Assembly (NCBI RefSeq): GCF_022870885.1 | Contig: NZ_CP091509.1 | Span: 1,922,001-1,986,000, forward strand | Direction of reading: 5' to 3' | Length of the DNA stretch: 64,000 bases | DNA from: Neisseria dumasiana | GTDB lineage: Bacteria; Pseudomonadota; Gammaproteobacteria; Burkholderiales; Neisseriaceae | Shown: piece by piece, positions 17,190 through 25,038 of the stretch | Layout: every line of letters begins with the position of its first letter | Position numbering within the stretch: the stretch's first letter is position 1 | Notes under the pieces: generated by a model | Seen by the model: the letters and a program-made list of their open reading frames with translations, nothing else | The model's database searches: none | What the model was told of the DNA's origin: nothing | Translations under genes and position numbers: made by a program

Positions 17190-19964
17190 ATGTCTGCTCA
17201 GAATCAAGCCATGCTTCTCCGACGTTTGAACCATTACTGCCAACAGGCTATGGAAGCGGCGGCCAGTTTATGTCAAACCCGCGGTCATGCCGAAATTACC
17301 GTCGACCACCTATTTATCAAACTGTTGGAGCTGGATGAAGGCGATATTGTATCGATTCTCCGCCGCTATGAAATCAATTCAGACGGCATCTGGAATCCCC
17401 TTCTGGCAACCATGGACAAACTGCCCCGAAATGTGCGCGGCAACCCCAGCCTGTCCAAATCATTGGTTGCACTATTGTCTGATGCCTGGCTGCAGGCTTC
17501 TGATGACGGCAGCACAGAAATCCGTTCCTCACACCTTTACATTGCCTTATTAAAATCACCCTACCGCTTAATGAGCCAAGATGCCTGGCCGCTTTTCAGC
17601 ATCACCGAAACACAGATAGGCCGTCTGAAAAACTGGCTGGACGAAGTTTCTACCGAAGGCATCCAACACACAAGCGATGCGGCGGAAAATGCCTCATCTG
17701 CATCAGCAGGCAATACCGAATCAGCCGCTTTTTCCGTTGCCCAAAACCACCAAAACGAAGCCTTGGCCAAATTTACCGTTAACCTTACCGAAAAAGCACA
17801 AAAAGGCGAGATAGACCCTATTTTCGGAAGAGAAACCGAAATCCGCCAGATGATCGACATTCTGCTGCGCCGCCGTAAAAACAATCCCATTTTGGTCGGC
17901 GAACCCGGTGTCGGCAAAACTGCATTGGTAGAAGGCTTGGCATTGAAAATTGCAGCCGACGAAGTGCCTGCCATTTTGAAAGACACTCAATTACTGGTAT
18001 TGGATTTAGGCTTGCTGCAAGCCGGTGCCGGCGTGAAAGGCGAATTCGAACAACGCTTGAGAAACGTAATCGAAGCCGTTCAAAACGCTGAAAAATCAAC
18101 ATTGCTGTTTATTGACGAAGCACACACTTTAATTGGTGCGGGCAACAGCGCCGGCGGCGCCGACGCCGCCAACTTGCTCAAACCCGCATTGGCCAGAGGC
18201 GAATTGCGCACCATTGCCGCAACCACTTGGAGCGAATACAAACAGTATTTTGAAAAAGACGCCGCCCTAGAGCGCCGTTTCCAAATGGTTAAAGTGGACG
18301 AACCCGATGATGAATCGGCCTTTACCATGCTGCGCGGCTTGAAACAGCGCTATGCCGCATACCATAACGTACATATTCAAGATTCCGCCATCGTGGCAGC
18401 CGTTCAACTTTCCCGCAAATACATTACCGGCCGCCAACTGCCCGACAAAGCAGTTGATTTGTTGGATACGGCTTCTGCCCGTGTCCGCATGAGTTTGGAC
18501 ACCGTACCGCATCAGTTCAGCCTGATGGATGCCCAAGCCGCATCTTTGCAACGTGAAATTGAAGCGTTGAAAACCGATGATTTATTAAGCCAAGCAACCG
18601 AATCAGAGCAAGAAAAAATGGCTTTGGCCCAGCAAGAACTCGACGAACTGAATGCCAAAAAAGCAGCATTAACTGCACGTTATGAAGCAGAAAAACAGCT
18701 GGCCGATAAAGTGCAGGAATTAATCGCAAAAATCAAACACCCCGACACCGATGAATCCGCTCGCATTCACGCGAAAGACGAATTGCACGCAGCCCAAGCC
18801 GAATTGGAAAAAATGGCTTCAGACGGCCAAAGTTTAATATTTACCAGCGTTGACGAAAGCGTGATCGCCAACATCATCGCCGACTGGACCGGTGTGCCGA
18901 CAGGCAGCATTCTCAAAGACGAACTGGCCAACCTGCTGCAATTGGAAAGCATCATGTCTAAGCGCGTGGTAGGCCAAGACGAAGCCGTCCACGCCATTGC
19001 GCAAAGCCTGCGCGCCGTTAAAGCCGGTTTGAAAACCAATGAATCCCCGTTGGGCGTATTCCTGCTTTCCGGCCCATCCGGTGTCGGCAAAACCGAAACC
19101 GCATTGGCATTGGCCGATGCTTTATTCGGCGGCGAAAAATCTCTCATCACCATCAACATGTCTGAATATCGGGAAGCTCATACCGTATCGCAACTGAAAG
19201 GCTCTCCTCCCGGATATGTCGGTTACGGGCAAGGCGGCATCTTAACCGAAGCCGTACGCCAAAAGCCTTACAGCGTGGTTTTATTGGACGAAATTGAAAA
19301 AGCCCATAAAGATATTCTCAACCTTTTCTATCAGGTGTTCGACAAAGGCATCATGCGGGACGGAGAAGGCAGGGAAATCGACTTCAAAAACACCGTTATT
19401 TTGATGACTTCAAACCTGGGTGCCGACGAACTGCTCCAGCTGCTCCAACCTGTTGAAGACGCTCCGGCAGAACAGCCCGAAACAGAAGGTTCATCCACTC
19501 CGGAATCTACCGAATCCGAACAAAAACAGCCCGAAATGCCGGAAGAAGACAGCAGCACCGAAACACCGGAATACACACAGGCAGAACTCCAAGAAGCTAT
19601 CCGCCCTATTTTGGTAGATCATTTCCAAGCCGCATTGCTGGCGCGGATGCAGGTTATACTGTACAGACCGTTGCAAACAGAAGCCTTGGCTGAAATCGTA
19701 CGCCTCAAGCTCAATAAAGTAGCGGCACATCTGCATGAACAACATCAAACCAAACTGGTGTACAGCGATGAATTTGTTCATCTGATTGCATCTTCCTGCA
19801 CAATCAACGACAGCGGCGCCCGCAATATCGACCACCTGCTCAACCAGCAAGTGCTGCCGGTTATTGCACAAAGCTTCCTGCAATGGCAGCAAACCGTCGG
19901 CCACCCGCCCAAACAGGCAACATTGGCGGTAGCCAACGGCGAGATTGATGTATTGTTTGAATAA
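17190..19964 (+). CDS. clpV: Type VI secretion AAA+ ATPase ClpV (TssH)
   Basis: 924 residues. ClpV recycles contracted TssBC sheaths using ATP. Seen in order: Clp N-terminal repeats (1-145), first AAA module with GEPGVGKTA and FIDEAHTLIGAG, a middle coiled coil (about 430-540), second AAA module with GPSGVGKTET and VVLLDEIEKAH, and the C-terminal small domain. Odd point: about 40 acidic, Pro/Ser/Thr-rich residues (about 757-797) sit between TSNLGADELLQLL and LQEAIRPILVDHFQAALLARM, where relatives have a short loop. The start is preceded by TAGAGAA. Confidence 0.95.
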   Translation: MSAQNQAMLLRRLNHYCQQAMEAAASLCQTRGHAEITVDHLFIKLLELDEGDIVSILRRYEINSDGIWNPLLATMDKLPRNVRGNPSLSKSLVALLSDAWLQASDDGSTEIRSSHLYIALLKSPYRLMSQDAWPLFSITETQIGRLKNWLDEVSTEGIQHTSDAAENASSASAGNTESAAFSVAQNHQNEALAKFTVNLTEKAQKGEIDPIFGRETEIRQMIDILLRRRKNNPILVGEPGVGKTALVEGLALKIAADEVPAILKDTQLLVLDLGLLQAGAGVKGEFEQRLRNVIEAVQNAEKSTLLFIDEAHTLIGAGNSAGGADAANLLKPALARGELRTIAATTWSEYKQYFEKDAALERRFQMVKVDEPDDESAFTMLRGLKQRYAAYHNVHIQDSAIVAAVQLSRKYITGRQLPDKAVDLLDTASARVRMSLDTVPHQFSLMDAQAASLQREIEALKTDDLLSQATESEQEKMALAQQELDELNAKKAALTARYEAEKQLADKVQELIAKIKHPDTDESARIHAKDELHAAQAELEKMASDGQSLIFTSVDESVIANIIADWTGVPTGSILKDELANLLQLESIMSKRVVGQDEAVHAIAQSLRAVKAGLKTNESPLGVFLLSGPSGVGKTETALALADALFGGEKSLITINMSEYREAHTVSQLKGSPPGYVGYGQGGILTEAVRQKPYSVVLLDEIEKAHKDILNLFYQVFDKGIMRDGEGREIDFKNTVILMTSNLGADELLQLLQPVEDAPAEQPETEGSSTPESTESEQKQPEMPEEDSSTETPEYTQAELQEAIRPILVDHFQAALLARMQVILYRPLQTEALAEIVRLKLNKVAAHLHEQHQTKLVYSDEFVHLIASSCTINDSGARNIDHLLNQQVLPVIAQSFLQWQQTVGHPPKQATLAVANGEIDVLFE

Positions 19965-20351
19965 CGATTGTTCAACTTCCCAAATGCTTGTGCCGGCTTT
20001 TACACAACGTCTCCAAAATGCTTCAAAAGATTGTGCGTATTGTGAAAAAGCCGGCACAGGCCTTTTCACTCGTTCATACAGCCGGACACCTTTGCAACAC
20101 CTCCGCATGCGGATGCAGTTCAAAGCATAGCAGCGCAATAAGCACATCATATTCGCAAATAATCTCAACTTGCTCCATCGTTGCTGCATCTCCGACGGAG
20201 TTCTTGCAAAAGCCTCACCTTATCTGCCCGGCCATTCGTTTTCAGACGGCCTCACCCGCAAAAAAATGTTATGATTCTGCCAAACTCAATGCCTGCTGCC
20301 GGATACGCTTGCCGCAGGCTCGCGAAACCGATATTTGAAAAGGAAGTTACC
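19965..20351. other. Intergenic stretch between clpV and luxS
   Basis: No convincing gene. A 13-bp perfect inverted repeat (TGTGCCGGCTTTT at 19989-20001 and its complement at 20046-20058) may form the clpV terminator with a 44-base structured loop. A degraded repeat holding CCTTTGCAA and TTGCAAAAGCCT (20090-20217) and an uptake sequence (about 20241-20252) follow. Confidence 0.55.
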
Positions 20352-20858
20352 ATGCCATTGCTGGACAGTTTTAAAGTCGACCACACCCGTATGCACGCTC
20401 CGGCGGTGCGGGTAGCTAAAACCATGCGCACGCCCAAAGGCGACGACATTACCGTATATGATTTGCGTTTCTGTGTGCCTAACCGTGAGATATTGTCGGA
20501 AAAAGGCATACACACGTTGGAACATCTGTTTGCCGGATTCATGCGCGAACATTTAAACGGTGAAAACGTAGAAATTATCGACATTTCGCCAATGGGCTGC
20601 CGTACCGGCTTTTACATGAGCCTGATCGGCACCCCCGATGAGGAACAAGTTGCCGCAGCTTGGCTTGCTTCTATGCAAGACGTTTTAAACGTGCAGAATC
20701 AAAACGAAATCCCCGAATTAAACGAATACCAATGCGGCACTTATCAAATGCATTCGCTGATTGAGGCACAAGACATTGCCAAAAATGTGTTGGAGCGCAA
20801 AATCAGCGTAAATAAAAGCGAAGATCTGATGCTCGACGAGCGTTTGCTCAATTCATAA
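20352..20858 (+). CDS. luxS: S-ribosylhomocysteine lyase LuxS
   Basis: 168 residues from the ATG with AAGGAAG nine bases upstream. It cleaves S-ribosylhomocysteine to homocysteine and DPD, the autoinducer-2 precursor, in the activated methyl cycle. Metal ligands are visible: His54 and His58 in HTLEH and Cys128 in YQCGTY; catalytic Cys83 is in [10 protein letters not shown] and Glu57 lies in the HTLEH motif. Complete and unremarkable, with its own terminator. Confidence 0.97.
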   Translation: MPLLDSFKVDHTRMHAPAVRVAKTMRTPKGDDITVYDLRFCVPNREILSEKGIHTLEHLFAGFMREHLNGENVEIIDISPMGCRTGFYMSLIGTPDEEQVAAAWLASMQDVLNVQNQNEIPELNEYQCGTYQMHSLIEAQDIAKNVLERKISVNKSEDLMLDERLLNS

Positions 20859-20915
20859 ACACCAAAGCAAACGATACCGTGCGCTTTTACGGCAACCGGT
20901 ATCTTTAATCTTCTG

Positions 20916-20953
20916 CATCAAGGCCGTCTGAAACTATTCAGACGGCCTTGATG
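20916..20953. terminator. Perfect 17-bp-arm uptake-sequence palindrome after luxS
   Basis: CATCAAGGCCGTCTGAA and its exact complement flank ACTA. The palindrome extends five bases beyond the uptake sequence on each side. Confidence 0.85.
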
Positions 20954-20989
20954 TATTGGCCACTGCCATACCCAACCAAAATTTTCCTA

Positions 20990-21061
20990 TATAGCCAAAT
21001 CAACTCACTTTTACTCCAGCATTGTGGCACCTTGCCATTATAGTTAAGTAGATTGACTATA
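20990..21061. repeat. Degraded Correia-type element
   Basis: 72 bp running from TATAGCCAAATCAACTCA to an inverted TAAGTAGATTGACTATA, with interior CCAGCATTGTGGCACCTTGCC recalling the Correia block. Immediately after it, GTTGTCTACTGCTTGCTGCC (about 21067-21086) looks like a piece of another copy. Confidence 0.45.
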
Positions 21062-21231
21062 CTTATGTTGTCTACTGCTTGCTGCCTAGTATCACAAATA
21101 AGTTTATTCGCGATATGAGCTCTTTTCAAAACCCTATAATTTTTAATCTAAAAGCATAAAGCATAGCATTTCACTCAAGAATTTACTCAATTAATTTCCA
21201 TTTAAAACATAAGTTTATAAAATATATTACT

Positions 21232-21277
21232 AATAATAACAATTATCATTTGCAAGACAGCATTTTTTCCGTATAAT
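21232..21277 (+). promoter_or_regulatory. Candidate Fur box overlapping a sigma-70 promoter
   Basis: Bases 21232-21250 match 13 of 19 positions of the Fur consensus GATAATGATAATCATTATC. They abut the -35 TTGCAA (21250-21255), which is 16 bases from a perfect TATAAT (21272-21277). The arrangement predicts iron-dependent repression of the following gene. Confidence 0.55.
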
Positions 21278-21323
21278 GCACATCAACGGTTCAGCACATG
21301 AACAGATACAAAAGGAGAAAGAA

Positions 21324-21800
21324 ATGCCTGAAAGTATTTTTAAGCAGATTTCTCTCGATATTCTGAGATTGCACCAAAAAGCTGTGCATTCACTGCTGGC
21401 AACACAATGTAGCGACTGTCCGGAAATCCATAGCGCAGTGTTTATCACACTAAACGGCAGATATTACGTTTGGCTTGAACACAACCCGCAAAACGAACCC
21501 GATACCGGTATTCTGCTGATTGAAACCGAAGATGCTTCTACCCGCTTAAGCTGGATCACTTCAGCCCGTACCGTAGAGCAAAAAGACAAACTGCACCAAC
21601 GCGTTACCGCAGCACTACAACGACGTTTGCGTGCAACCAAAGAAACATTTATCCAAGCTGCAAACAGCCGCCTGATCGAACTTACCCCCCGTCAAGGCCG
21701 CTTAACCACAGCAGATAATCGGGATTATACGCTTTCGCCTTCCGACTTAATGAAGGCTTTATATCCGGCAAAACAAACAATAGAAGAATTTGCCCTGTAA
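21324..21800 (+). CDS. Hypothetical protein, probably iron-regulated
   Basis: 158 residues; the ATG is chosen for the AAAGGAGAAAG just before it. No signal peptide or membrane helix. An N-terminal segment about NGRYYVWLEHNP...ILLIETEDA and the tail ELTPRQGRLTTADNRDYTLSPSDL faintly recall split-barrel haem-utilisation proteins of the HugZ type, but I cannot confirm that. The candidate Fur box over its promoter suggests a role in iron or haem use. A terminator follows closely, so it is monocistronic. Confidence 0.6.
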   Translation: MPESIFKQISLDILRLHQKAVHSLLATQCSDCPEIHSAVFITLNGRYYVWLEHNPQNEPDTGILLIETEDASTRLSWITSARTVEQKDKLHQRVTAALQRRLRATKETFIQAANSRLIELTPRQGRLTTADNRDYTLSPSDLMKALYPAKQTIEEFAL

Positions 21801-21830
21801 AAGTTTTGGTAGTGGTTTGTGTTCCTTTTG

Positions 21831-21855
21831 CGCCCCCTAGTGGGGCGGTTTTTTT
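21831..21855 (+). terminator. Terminator after iron-regulated gene
   Basis: CGCCCC and GGGGCG close over a short loop, followed by seven T residues. Confidence 0.85.
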
Positions 21856-21958
21856 GGTTCACGATTCCGCGCAACAAATTTTATTGAAACAAAACATAAC
21901 GCTTTTAAAAACAGCCATACCGATTTACAATCGGCAAAAATATTCCAAAAGAATAAAA

Positions 21959-22798
21959 ATGGCTCGTTTTTACAATATCGCACTTCTTTGCTGTGCTTTT
22001 CTGCCAGGTATCCGCACCGCTTCAGCCGAACCAATGCACAACCGCATCCAATTTTCTGTGGGTGTAGAAAATTACCGGGAAACCTATCGAGAATACAGAC
22101 ACGGCACCCAACGCATTATGCAGCAGCGCGGCAAGTTATGGTCTGTTTCGGCAGGCATGGCATACCCGTTCAACCGTTACCATAGCGCAAACCTGAATGC
22201 CCGTTATGCCCAAGGCAAGTCGGATTACACGGGAGGCATAACGGCCAATCATGAAACGCCCGCCACACCTTACAGCTCTGTTTCCTACCATAATACGCCC
22301 CGAAAAGCCTACCATATACAAGCCGCTTACCAATACCGTTACCCGATTGGTGAAAAAACATCGCTTCTGTTGGAAACAGGCTTAGGTTACCGTGTACTTA
22401 AAGACTTACCCCGCAAACAAAACGAACACGATTACGACCGCCAAAACCAAGCCGTTTACGCCCGCGCAGCAGCCGGCCTGCACATTAAGCTGCCACGCTC
22501 GTTAGAACTCACACCGTTGGCGGCGTACCATCATGTACTTCACAGCCGACAACACAGCTACAACAACCGCTTTAACGTCACATTAAAACAAAAAAACGGC
22601 AAAGGTTTCGAAGCAACCCTGCCTTTATCGAAGCGTTTTTCTGATCAATCCGCACTAAGCATCGGCCCGTTTTACCGGGGATGGAAAGTATTTGATTCCG
22701 ATACCGGCCACATTCGCAACGGCAACCAAACCCTTTCCGTTATCGAACCTAAAAACTATACACACGAAGCAGGGTTAAGACTGGAATACCACTTTTAA
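21959..22798 (+). CDS. Outer-membrane beta-barrel protein
   Basis: 279 residues from the ATG at 21959; upstream in-frame codons run through the previous terminator and were rejected. A cleavable signal (about 1-24, ending TASAEP) precedes alternating hydrophobic strands with Tyr/Arg-rich loops, and the chain ends LRLEYHF, with the terminal Phe required by the BAM machinery. Strand pattern suggests about 10-12 strands. The specific family is not recognised. It sits behind a terminator, so it needs its own promoter in the short gap. Confidence 0.75.
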   Translation: MARFYNIALLCCAFLPGIRTASAEPMHNRIQFSVGVENYRETYREYRHGTQRIMQQRGKLWSVSAGMAYPFNRYHSANLNARYAQGKSDYTGGITANHETPATPYSSVSYHNTPRKAYHIQAAYQYRYPIGEKTSLLLETGLGYRVLKDLPRKQNEHDYDRQNQAVYARAAAGLHIKLPRSLELTPLAAYHHVLHSRQHSYNNRFNVTLKQKNGKGFEATLPLSKRFSDQSALSIGPFYRGWKVFDSDTGHIRNGNQTLSVIEPKNYTHEAGLRLEYHF

Positions 22799-22910
22799 AC
22801 CGAAAGCTTTATGAAAATAGCTTTATATAGTCAATAAGTTGGAGCTGGCAGAAATACCCGTCCTGTGATATTTATTTTAAAGACATAAAACTGCTTAGCC
22901 AAAACCATTA

Positions 22911-22942
22911 AAAAAGATACGCATAAAAATGCGTATCTTTTT
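22911..22942. terminator. Strong bidirectional terminator
   Basis: AAAAAGATACGCAT and ATGCGTATCTTTTT form a 14-bp perfect stem with AAAA loop between the barrel gene and the convergent rnhA. Confidence 0.9.
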
Positions 22943-23034
22943 AGTTCGGTAAAAATATTCTATAAAGGGGAAAACAGCCTTCGCGCGGCTACATCAAACC
23001 GCAAAGGGTTTTTCCCAAAATTTTCAGACGGCCT

Positions 23035-23475
23035 CTAGCGTGTGTATAACCCAACTCCCCTATTGGCCAACTCATCCGCCCGTTCGTTTTCTGCATGACC
23101 GGCATGCCCCTTCACCCAAGTCCAACGGACATGATGCCGGCCAACCAAACCGTCCAATTCCCGCCACAAGTCCTCGTTTTTTACCGGCTGCTTCGAAGCC
23201 GTTTTCCAGCCGTTTTTCTTCCAACCGTAAATCCAACTCTCCATACCGTTTTTCACATATTGCGAATCCGTACAAATCTGCACATTGCAAGGCCGCTTCA
23301 ATGCTTTCAGCCCTTCGATAACAGCGGTTAACTCCATTCGGTTATTGGTTGTTTCCGCCTCGCCCCCGAACAATTCTTTCTCATTAGCGCCATAACGCAT
23401 CAACACGCCCCAGCCGCCCGCACCCGGATTGCCCTTACATGCGCCGTCCGTATAAAGATAAACCGTTTTTTCCAT
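23035..23475 (-). CDS. rnhA: Ribonuclease HI
   Basis: 146 residues from the ATG at 23475, matching the family start ([11 protein letters not shown]); an upstream ATG at 23508 would add 11 residues. It degrades the RNA strand of RNA-DNA hybrids. The catalytic acids are in place: Asp in [11 protein letters not shown], Glu in [13 protein letters not shown], Asp in CTDSQYV and Asp in [10 protein letters not shown]. An uptake-sequence pair lies right upstream. Confidence 0.96.
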   Translation of the reverse strand: MEKTVYLYTDGACKGNPGAGGWGVLMRYGANEKELFGGEAETTNNRMELTAVIEGLKALKRPCNVQICTDSQYVKNGMESWIYGWKKNGWKTASKQPVKNEDLWRELDGLVGRHHVRWTWVKGHAGHAENERADELANRGVGLYTR

Positions 23476-23513
23476 ATCAATCTGCTTTACTTTTGATTGA
23501 GCCATCATATCAC

Positions 23514-23544
23514 AGGCCGTCTGAAAAGCTTTTTTCAGACGGCC
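23514..23544. terminator. Paired uptake-sequence hairpin
   Basis: AGGCCGTCTGAAAA and TTTTCAGACGGCCT between the VanZ-like gene (ends 23578) and rnhA; it would end the transcript from the VanZ-like operon. Confidence 0.8.
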
Positions 23545-23577
23545 TCAATACTGCCTAAGCACTTGTTATTAAAGTCG

Positions 23578-23952
23578 TTAAGACTTCAAGAGCTTGGCCT
23601 CTCTCACTTTACTTGCCAGCCACAAAGCCGCCGCCACTCCGAAAACATCTGCCAAAACATCCGCCAAACTGCCTTCTCTGGTTGTTGTCCACACAGCTTG
23701 TGCCACTTCGCTTCCCACCGCAAACAGCATAGCCAAAACAAATAACATCCGATAAGGAATCGGTTCGCCTTCTGCAATAAAAGCCTTTGCACACAACCAA
23801 GTTTGGGCAAAAAAGAGGGCGAAATGCGCTACTTTGTCAAAATGGCGGAACGGCGGCGCACCGCCCGAATCACGCAACAGCAAAAAATACACCCCGGCAA
23901 AAAACCACAACACGGCAAAAACAGTATAACGGTTGGCAGGCAGCCTAATCAT
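23578..23952 (-). CDS. VanZ-like family membrane protein
   Basis: 124 residues with three or four membrane helices. The pattern FDKVAHFALFFAQ followed by GSEVAQAVW...REGSLADVLADVFG is the VanZ-like family signature. The biochemical role of these short proteins is not known. It is translated right after the 67-residue gene: its ATG (23950-23952) overlaps that gene's stop, so the pair is coupled. Confidence 0.75.
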   Translation of the reverse strand: MIRLPANRYTVFAVLWFFAGVYFLLLRDSGGAPPFRHFDKVAHFALFFAQTWLCAKAFIAEGEPIPYRMLFVLAMLFAVGSEVAQAVWTTTREGSLADVLADVFGVAAALWLASKVREAKLLKS

Positions 23953-24155
23953 TAGCCCTCCTCATCCAGCCACGTTTGGCATTGCGCAGCCAAACGGGCA
24001 AATTTACCCCCACGTTTGGTTAACACATCGCGCCAAGCCTCAACTTCTTGAATTGAAGGCGCTTCTTCCAAACTACATTCATACAAAAAGAAATCCAATG
24101 TTTCGGCAACAGCTGCCGGAGCCTCGGTGCTCATCAGTTCCAAAAGTGGCGTCAT
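23952..24155 (-). CDS. Conserved small hypothetical protein
   Basis: 67 residues, acidic, no signal peptide or membrane helix, with LDFFLYECSLEEAPSIQEVEAWRDVLTKRGG in the middle positions (about 20-50). The stop overlaps the start of the VanZ-like gene, so the two form an operon. Function not recognised. Confidence 0.6.
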   Translation of the reverse strand: MTPLLELMSTEAPAAVAETLDFFLYECSLEEAPSIQEVEAWRDVLTKRGGKFARLAAQCQTWLDEEG

Positions 24156-24328
24156 ATTTCACAATAACAATAAAAAGCAGATTGAACCGGCTGAAAATCC
24201 GCATGGTTTTTCAAAAGAGCCGTTCTGATTGTCAAAGCAGATATTCTATAACGAACTCAATCAAACAAAATCGAATCTTCAACATGCAACCGCTTAAATC
24301 TGCCTGAAATAATACAACGAAAAAAGAT

Positions 24329-24420
24329 AAAAAAATGCACACAATCGTAAGATTGTGTGCCAAGTCTACAAAGGAGAAATAGAGGAGAAACTATCAGCTG
24401 ACTACTCAAATCAGCCAACG
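24329..24420 (-). ncRNA. Candidate small RNA 1 (NmsR/RcoF-like sibling)
   Basis: On the minus strand, TTGACG (24450-24455), a 17-base spacer and CATAAT (24427-24432) predict a start near 24420. A 92-nt RNA would contain TTTCTCCTCTATTTCTCC, an anti-Shine-Dalgarno-like CU-rich stretch, and end in a hairpin (GCACACAATC/GATTGTGTGC) plus a T run at 24335-24329. The second copy at 24800-24890 shares promoter, CU-rich core and terminator layout. The arrangement recalls the paired Neisseria sRNAs NmsRA/NmsRB (RcoF1/2), Hfq-dependent repressors of central metabolism; homology is inferred from layout and core. Confidence 0.75.
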
Positions 24421-24799
24421 TCGCGAATTATGCCCAAGCATTTGAGCTGCGTCAATATTTTTATTTATATAATTTATCAATTCAGCCATTAAAATTATTT
24501 ATAAGACTCTATTTCTGCAGCTTTGAAACCAATCATAGGGTATCGGATCATCTTAATATCAAAAATATCTTACATGTTCGCAAACGAATAAAAACGATGA
24601 ATATAAATCCTGCTTTTTTTTAGAAACAACAAACCAAATCTGCCAAACAACCTTCAACATGTTTTACCTCAACCGTTGGGTTACGATGGCTACATTCATA
24701 AAAACTGCTTCGCAACCTAAACTGCTATCAAAGCATATTATATTAAGTGCATGATTTATATAAAAATATAAAATCATTTATCCTATAAAACCTTCAGGC
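24421..24799. other. AT-rich spacer between the two sRNA genes
   Basis: About 380 bases with the promoter of small RNA 1 at its left end. No gene, repeat or other site was made out in the rest. Confidence 0.5.
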
Positions 24800-24890
24800 A
24801 AAAAAATGCGCATAGCCCGTTAGGGTATGCGCCAAGTCTACAAAGGAGAAATAGAGGAGAAAACATCAAGCTGCACAAAGCAACCTGATG
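24800..24890 (-). ncRNA. Candidate small RNA 2 (NmsR/RcoF-like sibling)
   Basis: Promoter TTGACT (24919-24924), 17-base spacer, CATAAT (24896-24901) on the minus strand; predicted start about 24889. The core from GTTTTCTCCTC to GTAGACTTGGC is nearly identical to the first copy, while the 5' part and the terminator stem (GCGCATA/TATGCGC) differ in sequence but keep the same shape. It ends in seven T residues (24806-24800). The separate promoter and terminator make it an independent gene. Confidence 0.75.
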
Positions 24891-25038
24891 TGCGTATTAT
24901 GCCAAGCCTTGAATTTGAAGTCAAACAAAATTTTCAAAATATTTTCGCCATCAACCAAAAAAGCAACAAACATCGTTCGTTTTATGTTCGGTTATGTTCC
25001 TTTATCCAAAAATCATACACTGCAAAGCGCATAACCTC

